From contig JAHZBA010000026.1 of assembly GCA_019423635.1 (NCBI GenBank), positions 1 through 42,332 of the forward strand: a stretch of 42,332 nt of DNA, read 5' to 3'. Below are positions 23,284 through 30,381 of the stretch, piece by piece. The notes below the pieces were generated by a model. The model was not told where the DNA came from, did no database searches, and was given only the letters and a program-made list of their open reading frames with translations. The translations under genes and the position numbers were made by a program. Source of the stretch: Clostridiales bacterium. GTDB lineage: Bacteria; Bacillota; Clostridia; Oscillospirales; Oscillospiraceae. Every line of letters begins with the position of its first letter. Positions within the stretch are counted from its first letter, which is position 1.

Positions 23284-25273
23284 GGCGAACTTCTTTCCCC
23301 GGCTGGCCCTGGTGAATCTTTTCCGGAACGGCCGGTTCTACCTCCCCTACCTCCTCTCCTGCGGCGGCACGGCGGCCATGTACTATATCATCCGCTTCCT
23401 CTGCCACAGCGAGGATCTGCAAACCGTCCGGGGGGCGGCCTACCTGCAGCCCCTCATGGGCGTTGGCTCCTTCATCGCGGCGCTGTTCGCCGCGGTGATC
23501 CTCCTCTACGCCAACAGCTTCGTCATGAAGCGGCGGCAGCGGGAGCTGGGGCTCTACAACATCCTGGGGCTGGAGAAGCGCCACATCGCCTGTGTCTGCC
23601 TCTGGGAGGCGCTGCTGTCCGCGGCGGCGGTGATTCTGGGGGGCATCGCCGCCGGCATAGCCCTGAGCCGCCTGATCCAGGCCCTGCTGGTGCGGATGGT
23701 CCACATCCCCGCCCAGTTCCATTTTTCCGTCAGCGGCGCGGCCATGGCCGAGACGGCGCTGCTCTTTGCCGTCCTCTTCGCCCTGACCCTCCTCAGCAAC
23801 CTCTTCCGCCTGGGCCGGTCGAAGCCGGTGGAGCTGCTCCACAGCGCCGAGGCCGGGGAGCGGGAGCCCCGGACCAAGTGGATTCTGGTGCTTCTGGGGC
23901 TGCTGACCCTGGGGGGCGGCTACTTTTTGGCCCTCACGGTGAAGGACCCCGTGGAGGCGCTGGTGTGGTTCTTCGCGGCGGTGTTTCTGGTGATGCTGGG
24001 CACCTACTGCCTCTTCACCGCCGGGTCCATCGCCCTTTTGAAGGCCCTGCGGGCCAACAGGGGCTTTTACTACAAGACCCGCCATTTCACCGCTGTCTCG
24101 GGCCTTTTGTATCGGATGAAGCAGAACGCCGTGGGCCTTGCCAACATCTGCATTCTCTCCACCATGGTGCTGGTGACGGTGTCCACCACCATCAGCCTGT
24201 ATATCGGCCTGGAGAACTCCCTGAACCGGATGTTCCCCTACGACATTGAGTTTGTCCAGGACCTGGACCGCCAGCCGGGGGACTCCATGGACTACCTGGC
24301 CCAGGTGAGCGCGGCGGGACAGGACGCCGGCGGCTTCGCGGACCTGCGGTACTACAGCCGCTTCTGGTCCTACTGCGGTCTGAAGGACGGCGCCCTGGCC
24401 CTGAACGCGGACGAGAGCTGCACCCGGCTCCTGGTGGAGGCGGTGCCGGCGGAGGACTACACCCGGGTGACCGGCCACCCGGCGGAGCTGTCTCCGGGAG
24501 AGGTGCTGGTCTACACGGAGAATCTCCCGGAGTTTCCGGACAGCTTCTCCCTCTCCGCCCGCTTGGGAGAGCCGGGGCTGTCCCTCCGGGTCCGCGGCGT
24601 TGCGCCGGAGCCCGTCCGCCGCGCCAGCACCACCCTCATCACCTCCGACGAGCCGCGGCTGTTCCTGGTGGTATCCGACCGGGAGACGGCGGAGGCCTTT
24701 GCCGCCCTGGACAGAGAGCGCAGCGCCCGTCAGTTCCGCATCCAGATGAATCTGGAGGGCGGCGAGGCGGAGAAGCTGGCCTGGACGGAGGCCGTGGTGG
24801 GCCGCCTGAGCCAGGGGGAGGACGGCATCGGCTACACCAGCAAGCAGGACAACGCCGTGGACTTCTACGCCATGTACGGCGGTTTCCTGTTCCTGGGGAT
24901 CTTTCTGGGGCTGCTGTTCCTGATGGCCACGGTGCTCATCATCTACTACAAGCAGATCTCCGAGGGCTACGAGGACCAGCGCCGCTACCGCATCTGCCGC
25001 CAGGTGGGCATGACGGAGCGGGAGGTCCACAGCTCCATCCACAGCCAGATCCTGCTGGTGTTCTTCCTGCCGCTGCTGGCGGCGGGGCTTCACATCCTGA
25101 TGGCCTTTCCCATGCTCAGCAAGATGCTGGAGCTGTTCCAGCTCCGGGACATCCCCCTCTTCGCCCGCTGCTCCGTGGGGACACTGCTGGTGTTCTGCGC
25201 CGTCTACGCCGTGGTGTTTCTGCTGACCGCCCGAACCTACGGGCGGATCGTCGGAAGCCCGGAGGTCCGGTGA
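23276..25273 (+). CDS. BceB-type FtsX-domain permease
   Basis: A 665-residue permease of normal BceB length. It has an N-terminal helix, then an FtsX-like group of three helices (about residues 55-200) with the family segment KRRQRELGLYNILGLEKRHI. Two further helices and a helix pair near 280-310 follow, then a large extracellular domain (about 320-525), and three C-terminal helices with YEDQRRYRICRQVGMTEREV. The large extracellular domain is the Bce hallmark for sensing or removing peptide antibiotics. Antimicrobial-peptide resistance is inferred from family; the substrate is unknown. Confidence 0.9.
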   Translation: MRKANFFPRLALVNLFRNGRFYLPYLLSCGGTAAMYYIIRFLCHSEDLQTVRGAAYLQPLMGVGSFIAALFAAVILLYANSFVMKRRQRELGLYNILGLEKRHIACVCLWEALLSAAAVILGGIAAGIALSRLIQALLVRMVHIPAQFHFSVSGAAMAETALLFAVLFALTLLSNLFRLGRSKPVELLHSAEAGEREPRTKWILVLLGLLTLGGGYFLALTVKDPVEALVWFFAAVFLVMLGTYCLFTAGSIALLKALRANRGFYYKTRHFTAVSGLLYRMKQNAVGLANICILSTMVLVTVSTTISLYIGLENSLNRMFPYDIEFVQDLDRQPGDSMDYLAQVSAAGQDAGGFADLRYYSRFWSYCGLKDGALALNADESCTRLLVEAVPAEDYTRVTGHPAELSPGEVLVYTENLPEFPDSFSLSARLGEPGLSLRVRGVAPEPVRRASTTLITSDEPRLFLVVSDRETAEAFAALDRERSARQFRIQMNLEGGEAEKLAWTEAVVGRLSQGEDGIGYTSKQDNAVDFYAMYGGFLFLGIFLGLLFLMATVLIIYYKQISEGYEDQRRYRICRQVGMTEREVHSSIHSQILLVFFLPLLAAGLHILMAFPMLSKMLELFQLRDIPLFARCSVGTLLVFCAVYAVVFLLTARTYGRIVGSPEVR

Positions 25274-25329
25274 CCGGGAACGGCTCCGCCGGGGGGAGTA
25301 TCCAAAGGGCGGATTTCATCCGAAGAATG

Positions 25330-25413
25330 GTGTAGGGGCGATGTCCCCATCGCCCGGCCTTCGGAAATACCGATGTTTCCCTGGAACGGGCGATGAGGAC
25401 ATCGCCCCTACAC
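25330..25413. repeat. Long inverted repeat (27-bp arms, one mismatch)
   Basis: The arms 25330-25356 and 25387-25413 are reverse complements with one mismatch, starting GTGTAGGGGCGATGTCCCC. The centre is 30 nt. The right arm and the following TTTCATGAACGTGCGGA resemble 36201-36247, so this belongs to a dispersed repeat family. It lies between the BceB-type gene and the next promoter. Confidence 0.85.
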
Positions 25414-25488
25414 GGTGTTTCATGAACGTGCGGATCTTGCGGATATCATAAAATGCGCAGTCGGATTCTCCCCTCGCCAGGAATGGGC

Positions 25489-25517
25489 TTGACAATCCGT
25501 ATCAACTGTATTATGAT
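25489..25517 (+). promoter_or_regulatory. Consensus promoter before the glycosyltransferase operon
   Basis: TTGACA, 17 nt and TATGAT. It is 290 nt upstream of the first gene (25807); the leader in between has no supported gene. The 533-nt gap from 25274 thus holds the inverted repeat, this promoter, its operator and an unexplained leader. Confidence 0.75.
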
Positions 25518-25538
25518 ACTTAATACGGTAATACAGTT
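25504..25538. promoter_or_regulatory. Perfect 10-bp palindromic operator over the -10 box
   Basis: AACTGTATTA (25504-25513) and TAATACAGTT (25529-25538) are exact inverted repeats with a 15-nt centre that covers the -10 box and start site. A second pair, GTATCA (25500-25505) with TGATAC (25514-25519), overlaps it. The words resemble the operator at 22454-22499. Confidence 0.7.
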
Positions 25539-25806
25539 ATACAATTTTTTCGGGGAAGTTGAAGAAATCCCTTCCGCCGGATCGTATCAATAGGCAGAAG
25601 CACCGCTTCCCCATCCCGCCGGCGGAATCCGGGGCCGGGGACCCGTCTGCCGCACATTGATTGTTTTTACATGGGAAAACCATGAATTTGGAGCCGCCGC
25701 CCCACCGCGGCGCCGCGCTCCCGGAACCCTTCCGCGCTCCTGCGCGAAATCTGCAAATGACCCGCGAACCGTTTTCGGCTCTGCGTTGATTGAGGAGGAA
25801 TGCTCC

Positions 25807-26985
25807 ATGAAAATTTTAATCACCTCGGACTGGTACGCCCCCGCCGTCAACGGCGTGGTGACCTCCGTCAAAAACCTCCGGCGCGCCCTGGAAGCCCGGG
25901 GCCACGAGGTCCGCATCCTGACCCTCTCCACCACCGCCCGCTCCCGGGAAGAAGGCGGCGTGACGTACCTGGGCTCCGTGACAGCGGGTCTCATCTACCC
26001 CGGCGCCCGGCTGCGGACCGCCCTGGCGGGCAAGTGGGTCCGGGAGCTGGTGGCCTGGGGGCCCGACGTGGTCCACAGCCAGTGCGAGTTCTCCACCTTC
26101 TTCCTGGCCCGCCGCATTGCCGAGGAGCTGAACGTGCCTCTGGTCCATACCTACCACACCGTGTACGAGGACTACACCCACTACTTCTCCCCCAGCGTCC
26201 GCTTCGGGAAGAAGGCGGTGGCGGTGTTCTCCCGCTGGGTGGCGGCACAGGCGGACTGCCTCATCGCCCCCACCGCCAAGGTCCGCCGCCTGCTGCTGGA
26301 CTACGACGTGACCTGCCCGGTGTTTGTGGTCCCCTCCGGCATCGACCTGGGGCCATTCTCCGGCGAGCCGGACCCCCTGCGCCAGGCGGTGCTGCGCCAA
26401 AGCCTGGACATTCCCCGGGACCATCTGATTCTGGTGAATGTGGGGCGTCTGGCCGGGGAGAAGAACCTGGAGGAGCTCCTGCGGTTCCGGGCGGCCCTGG
26501 GGGACGCCCCGGTGACGCTGCTGCTGGTGGGCGACGGCCCGGACCGGCTCCGGCTGGAGGGGATTGCCGACGGCCTGGGGCTCTCCGCTCCCGCGGTGGT
26601 CTTTGCCGGCATGGTGCCGCCGGCCCAGGTGATCGACTGGTATCAGCTGGGGGACCTGTTCGTCAGTGCCTCCACCAGCGAGACCCAGGGGCTGACCTAC
26701 GTCGAGGCTCTGGCCGCCGGCGTCCCGGCCCTGTGCCGGGCGGACCCCTGTCTTGGCGGTGTGATCCGGGAGGGGGAGAACGGCTGGCAGTACCGGGATG
26801 AGGCGGAGTTCCGCCGGCACCTGGAGCACTTCCTGGCCCATCCGGACCGACAGCTGCGGATGTCCGCCGCAGCCCGGCGGGCGGCAGCTCCCTTCTCCGC
26901 GGAGCACTTTGCTGAGCGCATAGAGCGGATCTACCTGGAGCAGAGGGACCGCCGGGGCAAACACCGCCGGGAGGTGCCGGCATGA
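25807..26985 (+). CDS. GT4 glycosyltransferase, diacylglycerol glucosyltransferase-like
   Basis: A 392-residue GT-B fold glycosyltransferase. The N-terminal MKILITSDWYAPAVNGVVTS with the glycine/valine loop, the VVHSQCEFSTFF segment and HTYHTVYEDYTHYF match the monoglucosyl-diacylglycerol synthase group (alMGS-type). The C-terminal half carries the EX7E catalytic motif as SASTSETQGLTYVEALAAG. ATG 25807 has GAGGAGGAA upstream; the longer in-frame start at 25657 has none. The next genes are a VTT membrane protein and a second GT4, which supports membrane glycolipid synthesis. Other lipid-linked or polysaccharide acceptors remain possible. Confidence 0.82.
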   Translation: MKILITSDWYAPAVNGVVTSVKNLRRALEARGHEVRILTLSTTARSREEGGVTYLGSVTAGLIYPGARLRTALAGKWVRELVAWGPDVVHSQCEFSTFFLARRIAEELNVPLVHTYHTVYEDYTHYFSPSVRFGKKAVAVFSRWVAAQADCLIAPTAKVRRLLLDYDVTCPVFVVPSGIDLGPFSGEPDPLRQAVLRQSLDIPRDHLILVNVGRLAGEKNLEELLRFRAALGDAPVTLLLVGDGPDRLRLEGIADGLGLSAPAVVFAGMVPPAQVIDWYQLGDLFVSASTSETQGLTYVEALAAGVPALCRADPCLGGVIREGENGWQYRDEAEFRRHLEHFLAHPDRQLRMSAAARRAAAPFSAEHFAERIERIYLEQRDRRGKHRREVPA

Positions 26986-27578
26986 CCCGGGAGCGGCGGG
27001 CGCTGCAGCTGGTGTCCCTGACGTGCTTTCTCCTCAGCGTGCTCCTGGCCCTGTGGGGCTGGAAGACCGGGGTCCTGACCTCCCAGGAGCGGATGCAGGC
27101 CTTTGTGGACAGCTGCGGCACAACCGGGTGGCTGCTGTTCGTGCTGTTTCAGGCGGTGCAGGTGGTGGTGCCGGTGCTGCCGGGGGGCCTGGGGTGCCTG
27201 GCCGGGGTGCTGCTGTTCGGCCCGGTACGGGGGTTTTTGTACAATTATGTGGGCATCTGCCTGGGGTCCCTGGCGGCCTTCGCCGTGGCCCGCAGCTGCG
27301 GAAAGCCCCTGCTGTCGGTGCTGTTTTCGGAGAAGCTGATCCAGAAGTACAGCCGCTGGGCGGAGGAGCGGGACCGCTTCGCCCGGCTCTTCGCCTGGGC
27401 AATCTTCCTGCCGGTGGCGCCGGATGATTTCCTGTGCTATCTGGCGGGAACCACGGAGATGACCTGGCGGCGGTACACGGCCATCATCCTGCTGGGAAAG
27501 CCCTTTGCCATCGCCCTGTACAGTCTGGGGCTGACGGTGCTCTGGGAGCACCTGACGCGCCTTCTGGGCTGGGCCTGA
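26982..27578 (+). CDS. VTT-domain (TVP38/TMEM64, DedA-like) membrane protein
   Basis: A 198-residue membrane protein with about five hydrophobic stretches. The family core is seen in the VVPVLPGGLGCLAGVLLFGPV segment and in ICLGSLAAFAVARSCG, with LPVAPDDFLCYLAGTTEM further on; the proline-containing re-entrant loops are characteristic. DedA/VTT proteins are linked to lipid scrambling or lipid-carrier recycling. It overlaps the upstream glycosyltransferase by four bases (ATGA), which suggests that it acts on the glycolipid product or the lipid acceptor; this is inference. Confidence 0.85.
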   Translation: MTRERRALQLVSLTCFLLSVLLALWGWKTGVLTSQERMQAFVDSCGTTGWLLFVLFQAVQVVVPVLPGGLGCLAGVLLFGPVRGFLYNYVGICLGSLAAFAVARSCGKPLLSVLFSEKLIQKYSRWAEERDRFARLFAWAIFLPVAPDDFLCYLAGTTEMTWRRYTAIILLGKPFAIALYSLGLTVLWEHLTRLLGWA

Positions 27579-27715
27579 ACTGCGGCAGACCGCCGCCTTC
27601 CGGCAGCTTTTTCCGCCGATTTTCATAAAGAACCGGGAAACGCTATAAAGAGCCCTTTCCCCGCGCCTTGCGCATACTATACAGCAATCATCCGCGCTTT
27701 ACAAAGGAGGCAGTC

Positions 27716-28777
27716 ATGCAGATCTATATCTATCGCGGCGGCGAGCAGATCGTGGGCCGCAGCGGCGTGGGACAGGCCATCCGCCACCAGACGGAGTGCC
27801 TGGACCGCTGTCATATCCCCGTCTCCCATCGTCTCACCCCGGACACTTCCGCCGTCCATATCAACACCGTCCTCCCGGACTCTGTTCTGGCGGCCCTCTG
27901 GGCCCGTCTCCGGGGCCGGAAGGTGATCTGGTACGGGCACTCCACCATGGAGGACTTCCGCCGCTCCTTCCGGGGCTCCGACCTCCTGGCCCCCCTGTTC
28001 CGCCGCTGGCTGATCTTCTGCTACCGCCGGGGCGATGTGGTCATCACGCCCACGGAGTACTCCCGCCGCCTGCTGGAGACCTACGGCCTCCGCCGCCCGG
28101 TCTACAGCCTCTCCAACGGCGTGGACACCCGGTTCTTCCGTCCGGACCCGGCCCTGCGCACCTCCTTCCGCCGCCGCTATGGCCTGACGGAGGAGGACCG
28201 CGTGGTGATCTCCGTGGGCCACACCATCGCCCGCAAGGGCCTCACGGACTTTCTGGAGCTGGCCCGGCGGATGCCCTCGGCCCGTTTCCTGTGGTTTGGC
28301 TGGACCGATCCCCGGCTCCTGCCCCGGGAGATCACCGAGGCCATGGCCGCCGCCCCCGCCAACGTCCGCTTCCCCGGCTATGTGGACCGGGAGCTGCTGC
28401 GGGAGGCCTACTGCGGCGCGGATGTCTTCGCCTTCCTCAGCCACGAGGAGACGGAGGGCATCGTGGTGCTGGAGGCCCTGGCCTGCGGGATTCCCACCGT
28501 GCTGCGGGATATTCCGGTGTATGAGGGCTGGCTGGAACACGGGAAAAACATATACAAGGCGGCAACTCTTAATGAAATTCAACAGTATGTTGAGGGCCTG
28601 CTGGACAAAACCCTCCCGGACCTGAGCGCCGCAGGCCGGGCCGTGGCGGCCTCCCGGAGTTTGGAGGCTGTGGGGGAGAAGCTGCGCGGCATCTATCTCC
28701 GGGAGGGGATTCTGCAAAGAGTCCCGCAGGGGGCTTTGGGGCGGCCTGCGGCCGAGGGGGGCAGGTTTTTGCTATGA
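27716..28777 (+). CDS. GT4 glycosyltransferase, CpoA-like (second glycolipid sugar)
   Basis: A 353-residue GT4-family enzyme. The GGEQIVGRSGVGQAIRHQ start, VIWYGHSTMEDFRRSFRGS and the EX7E motif in SHEETEGIVVLEALACG match CpoA/DGS-type enzymes that add a second sugar to glucosyl-diacylglycerol. Paired with the 25807 gene it completes a two-step diglycosyl-diacylglycerol route (family knowledge plus inference). ATG 27716 follows AAAGGAGG. The last ~12 residues and the stop codon lie inside a copy of the 340-bp structured repeat, so the native C-terminus has probably been replaced. Confidence 0.83.
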   Translation: MQIYIYRGGEQIVGRSGVGQAIRHQTECLDRCHIPVSHRLTPDTSAVHINTVLPDSVLAALWARLRGRKVIWYGHSTMEDFRRSFRGSDLLAPLFRRWLIFCYRRGDVVITPTEYSRRLLETYGLRRPVYSLSNGVDTRFFRPDPALRTSFRRRYGLTEEDRVVISVGHTIARKGLTDFLELARRMPSARFLWFGWTDPRLLPREITEAMAAAPANVRFPGYVDRELLREAYCGADVFAFLSHEETEGIVVLEALACGIPTVLRDIPVYEGWLEHGKNIYKAATLNEIQQYVEGLLDKTLPDLSAAGRAVAASRSLEAVGEKLRGIYLREGILQRVPQGALGRPAAEGGRFLL

Positions 28778-29088
28778 TGATAGCCTGGCATTGCACCCCC
28801 CATTTTCTCTTTTCGGTTGCGCCGAAAAGAGAAAACGGGCCGTGCACGGTCCAAAAGAGAAAAGGCGCTCGTGGCGAGAATTTGACCTGCGGTCAAATTT
28901 CGCCAATATACGGGAGTTGTCCCCGCCCAGCTTGGGTGGAGACTTGGAAGCCCCTGCCGGCGCGCGCCGTCCCGCTCACTTGAAGAACCCTTGACCCGCG
29001 TGAAGATACTTCCGGCGGTAACTGTTGGGTGCTTAACGGACGGTCCCTGCTCCTAATTCCGCGCTTTCCGCTTCGCTAAGCGCTGCCC
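28741..29088 (+). repeat. Structured repeat family, copy 1
   Basis: About 345 bp, matching copies at 38320-38669 (same strand) and 39262-39602 (opposite strand). Elements in order are a GGCC-TGC-GGCC hairpin, GCTAT-GATG-ATAGC, a 14-bp stem TTTTCTCTTTTCGG / CCGAAAAGAGAAAA, the palindrome CCGTGCACGG, a second AAAAGAGAAAA, a stem around GAATTTGACC-TGC-GGTCAAATTTC (28878-28901), GCCGGCGCGCGCCG, a conserved CTTGACCCGCGTGAAGATACT, and a final GCGCTT/AAGCGC hairpin. Short frames inside it differ between copies. Confidence 0.88.
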
Positions 29089-29134
29089 CGGATCTCCGAG
29101 GGACTTGCTCCCGTTCTGATCGGGCCATCCTCTT

Positions 29135-29194
29135 GCCTCTCCCTCCGGGAGAGGTGGCGCCGCCGCAGGCGGTGACGGAGAGGGCTCCCCCGTC
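29135..29194. repeat. Short GC-rich hairpin repeat
   Basis: Two back-to-back hairpins, CTCTCCCTCCGGGAGAG and one around CCGCC-GCA-GGCGG, followed by GACGGAGAGGGC. I recognise this as a repeat often scattered in intergenic DNA of Oscillospiraceae-type genomes. No gene is supported. Confidence 0.6.
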
Positions 29195-29277
29195 TCACCC
29201 CTCGGCCCCCGATAAACCCCTGTCCGGTCTCCGTAGGGCGCGAGGAGGTGAATTGGCCCAACGGGCCAAGAGAAGCT

Positions 29278-29344
29278 GGCCTGGGCCACGACCTCGGCGC
29301 GCCGCTCTGCGGGCCTGGACCACAACCCGGCGCGCCGTTCCGCC
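29278..29344. repeat. Imperfect tandem duplication of ~33 bp
   Basis: Unit 1 (29278-29311) and unit 2 (29312-29344) share GGCCTGG, CCAC, ACC and CGGCGCGCCG with a few substitutions. Just before it is a TTGGCCC-AAC-GGGCCAA hairpin (29253-29269). The whole 28778-29382 gap holds only repeats; I see no gene. Confidence 0.6.
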
Positions 29345-29382
29345 TCAATCGGCCAGGCAATCCCCGGAACCTCCGGTCCATC

Positions 29383-29428
29383 AAAAAAACGGGAGCATCC
29401 CCTGCCATTCCTGGCGGGAATGCTCCCA
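29383..29428 (-). terminator. Intrinsic terminator of queT
   Basis: On the minus strand GGGAGCATTCCCGCC pairs imperfectly with GGCAGGGGATGCTCCC and is followed by CGTTTTTTTG. Confidence 0.85.
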
Positions 29429-29460
29429 TTTGTATTGTTCCGTTTATAAAATGCAGTCTG

Positions 29461-29964
29461 TTAAGTGCTCTGCCGCCGCAGGGCCGGGGAGTTCTCCAGC
29501 CAGCGAAGCAGCAGCAGGCCCAGGCCGTAGCAGGCCACAGCCTCCCCCAGTCCCACCGTGAAGGCGTTCAGGGCATAGGCCGGCCAGAAGGCGCCGCCGT
29601 CTTGTACCGTGAACCAGGCGATCTCCGCCCCCACGATGACGGCGTTGCACACCACCGGCGGCAGAGGAGCCAGCCAGCGGTGTCTCACCCGCGCGGTCCA
29701 GAGGGCCGCCAAAAGGGTGGCCGCCGTGCCGAAAATCCAGTCCAGCATAATGGGGGAGCCCAGGAGATTGGCCAGAAAGCACCCGACGGCCAGCCCCGGC
29801 ACGGCCTCCGGAAACAGGAAGGGCAACACCGTCATGGCCTCCGCCACCCGCAGCTGCACCCCGCCGTACTGGGGGATGGGCAGGAAGAGCGTCAGGGCGG
29901 CGTAGACGCCGGCGATGACGCCGGCCAGAGCCAGACGGTGGATGGAAAATGGGGATTTGGACAT
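29461..29964 (-). CDS. queT: QueT-type ECF transporter S component (queuosine precursor)
   Basis: A 167-residue membrane protein with five to six helices. The family signature is visible: AGVIAGVYAALTLFLPIPQYGGVQLRVAEAMTVLPFLFPEAVPGLAVGCFLANLL in sequence (residues about 14-68), including the RVAEAM motif. QueT binds a queuosine precursor such as preQ1 and works with a shared ECF energising module encoded elsewhere. AAGGAGG lies about 9 nt before the start. The 165-nt leader is highly structured and may be a preQ1-type riboswitch. Confidence 0.9.
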   Translation of the reverse strand: MSKSPFSIHRLALAGVIAGVYAALTLFLPIPQYGGVQLRVAEAMTVLPFLFPEAVPGLAVGCFLANLLGSPIMLDWIFGTAATLLAALWTARVRHRWLAPLPPVVCNAVIVGAEIAWFTVQDGGAFWPAYALNAFTVGLGEAVACYGLGLLLLRWLENSPALRRQST

Positions 29965-30130
29965 GAAAAAAGACCTCCTTCACATTGGGCTGGAGGCCTG
30001 CAAACCCGCAGAAAACACCCGGGAAAGGCCGGGCAGCCTCCATTTTTTTGTTTAGAGAACGATGTCCATCTGGTACATCGAACGAACGCCCGAAAAAACG
30101 GACGCTTGGACAGGGAGATGGCACCTGTCG
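29965..30130 (-). promoter_or_regulatory. Structured queT leader, candidate preQ1 riboswitch (class III-like)
   Basis: Read on the minus strand, the leader forms hairpins GACAGG/CCTGTC, CGTCCG/CGGGCG and CGATGT/ACATCG. An A-rich AAACAAAAAAA strand comes next, then a three-way junction closed by TGGAGGC/GCCTCCA (30036-30042 with 29991-29997). The 3' strand GCCTCC can instead pair with the ribosome binding site GGAGG (29974-29979), a translational switch. preQ1-III riboswitches are known upstream of queT in this bacterial family. The identity is inferred from gene, layout and A-rich strand; I did not match a consensus. Confidence 0.5.
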
Positions 30131-30136
30131 GGAGCT

Positions 30137-30165
30137 ATCATACCACAGCCCCCGCAAAAAGAAAA
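30137..30165 (-). promoter_or_regulatory. Probable extended -10 promoter of queT
   Basis: TGTGG directly precedes TATGAT on the minus strand, with a poor -35 (TTTTCT) 17 nt upstream. It overlaps the tail of the terminator of the operon to its right. Confidence 0.55.
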
Positions 30166-30197
30166 GAGGGAACTGCAAATTTTTGCAGTTCCCTCTC
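30154..30197 (-). terminator. Intrinsic terminator of the dus-sigma-anti-sigma operon
   Basis: A 15-bp perfect stem, AGAGGGAACTGCAAA with its complement (30165-30196), is followed on the minus strand by TTTTCTTTTT. The 30206-30381 stretch between this and the anti-sigma gene has no gene. It contains a second copy of the 19-nt arm AAATTTTTGCAGTTCCCTC at 30299-30317. Confidence 0.85.
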
Positions 30198-30381
30198 AGG
30201 CTATTGAAAAAGGATAGAATCTTGGAAAACGGGAAGGAGGGGTGTGTGCGGGGAACCCAGGAGGGGTTCCCTGCGCCAGTTTAATCAGGGAGTTTCAGAA
30301 ATTTTTGCAGTTCCCTCCGGTCATTGCGCGCTTTCCCGGCGGCCCCTCCGGCGCCCCTGGGGAAAGTCCGGGTTTTTCCCC

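Noticed and set aside
23246..25093. 615-codon minus-strand frame over the BceB-type gene
   Set aside because: Composition is H/Q/G-rich shadow sequence; the plus-strand permease is clear.
28791..28994. Small frames starting MHPPFSLF in repeat copies 1 and 3 (the other at 39349-39555)
   Set aside because: Copy 2 has an extra base in the hairpin and loses the frame, while changes between copies preserve base pairing. The sequence is structural rather than coding.
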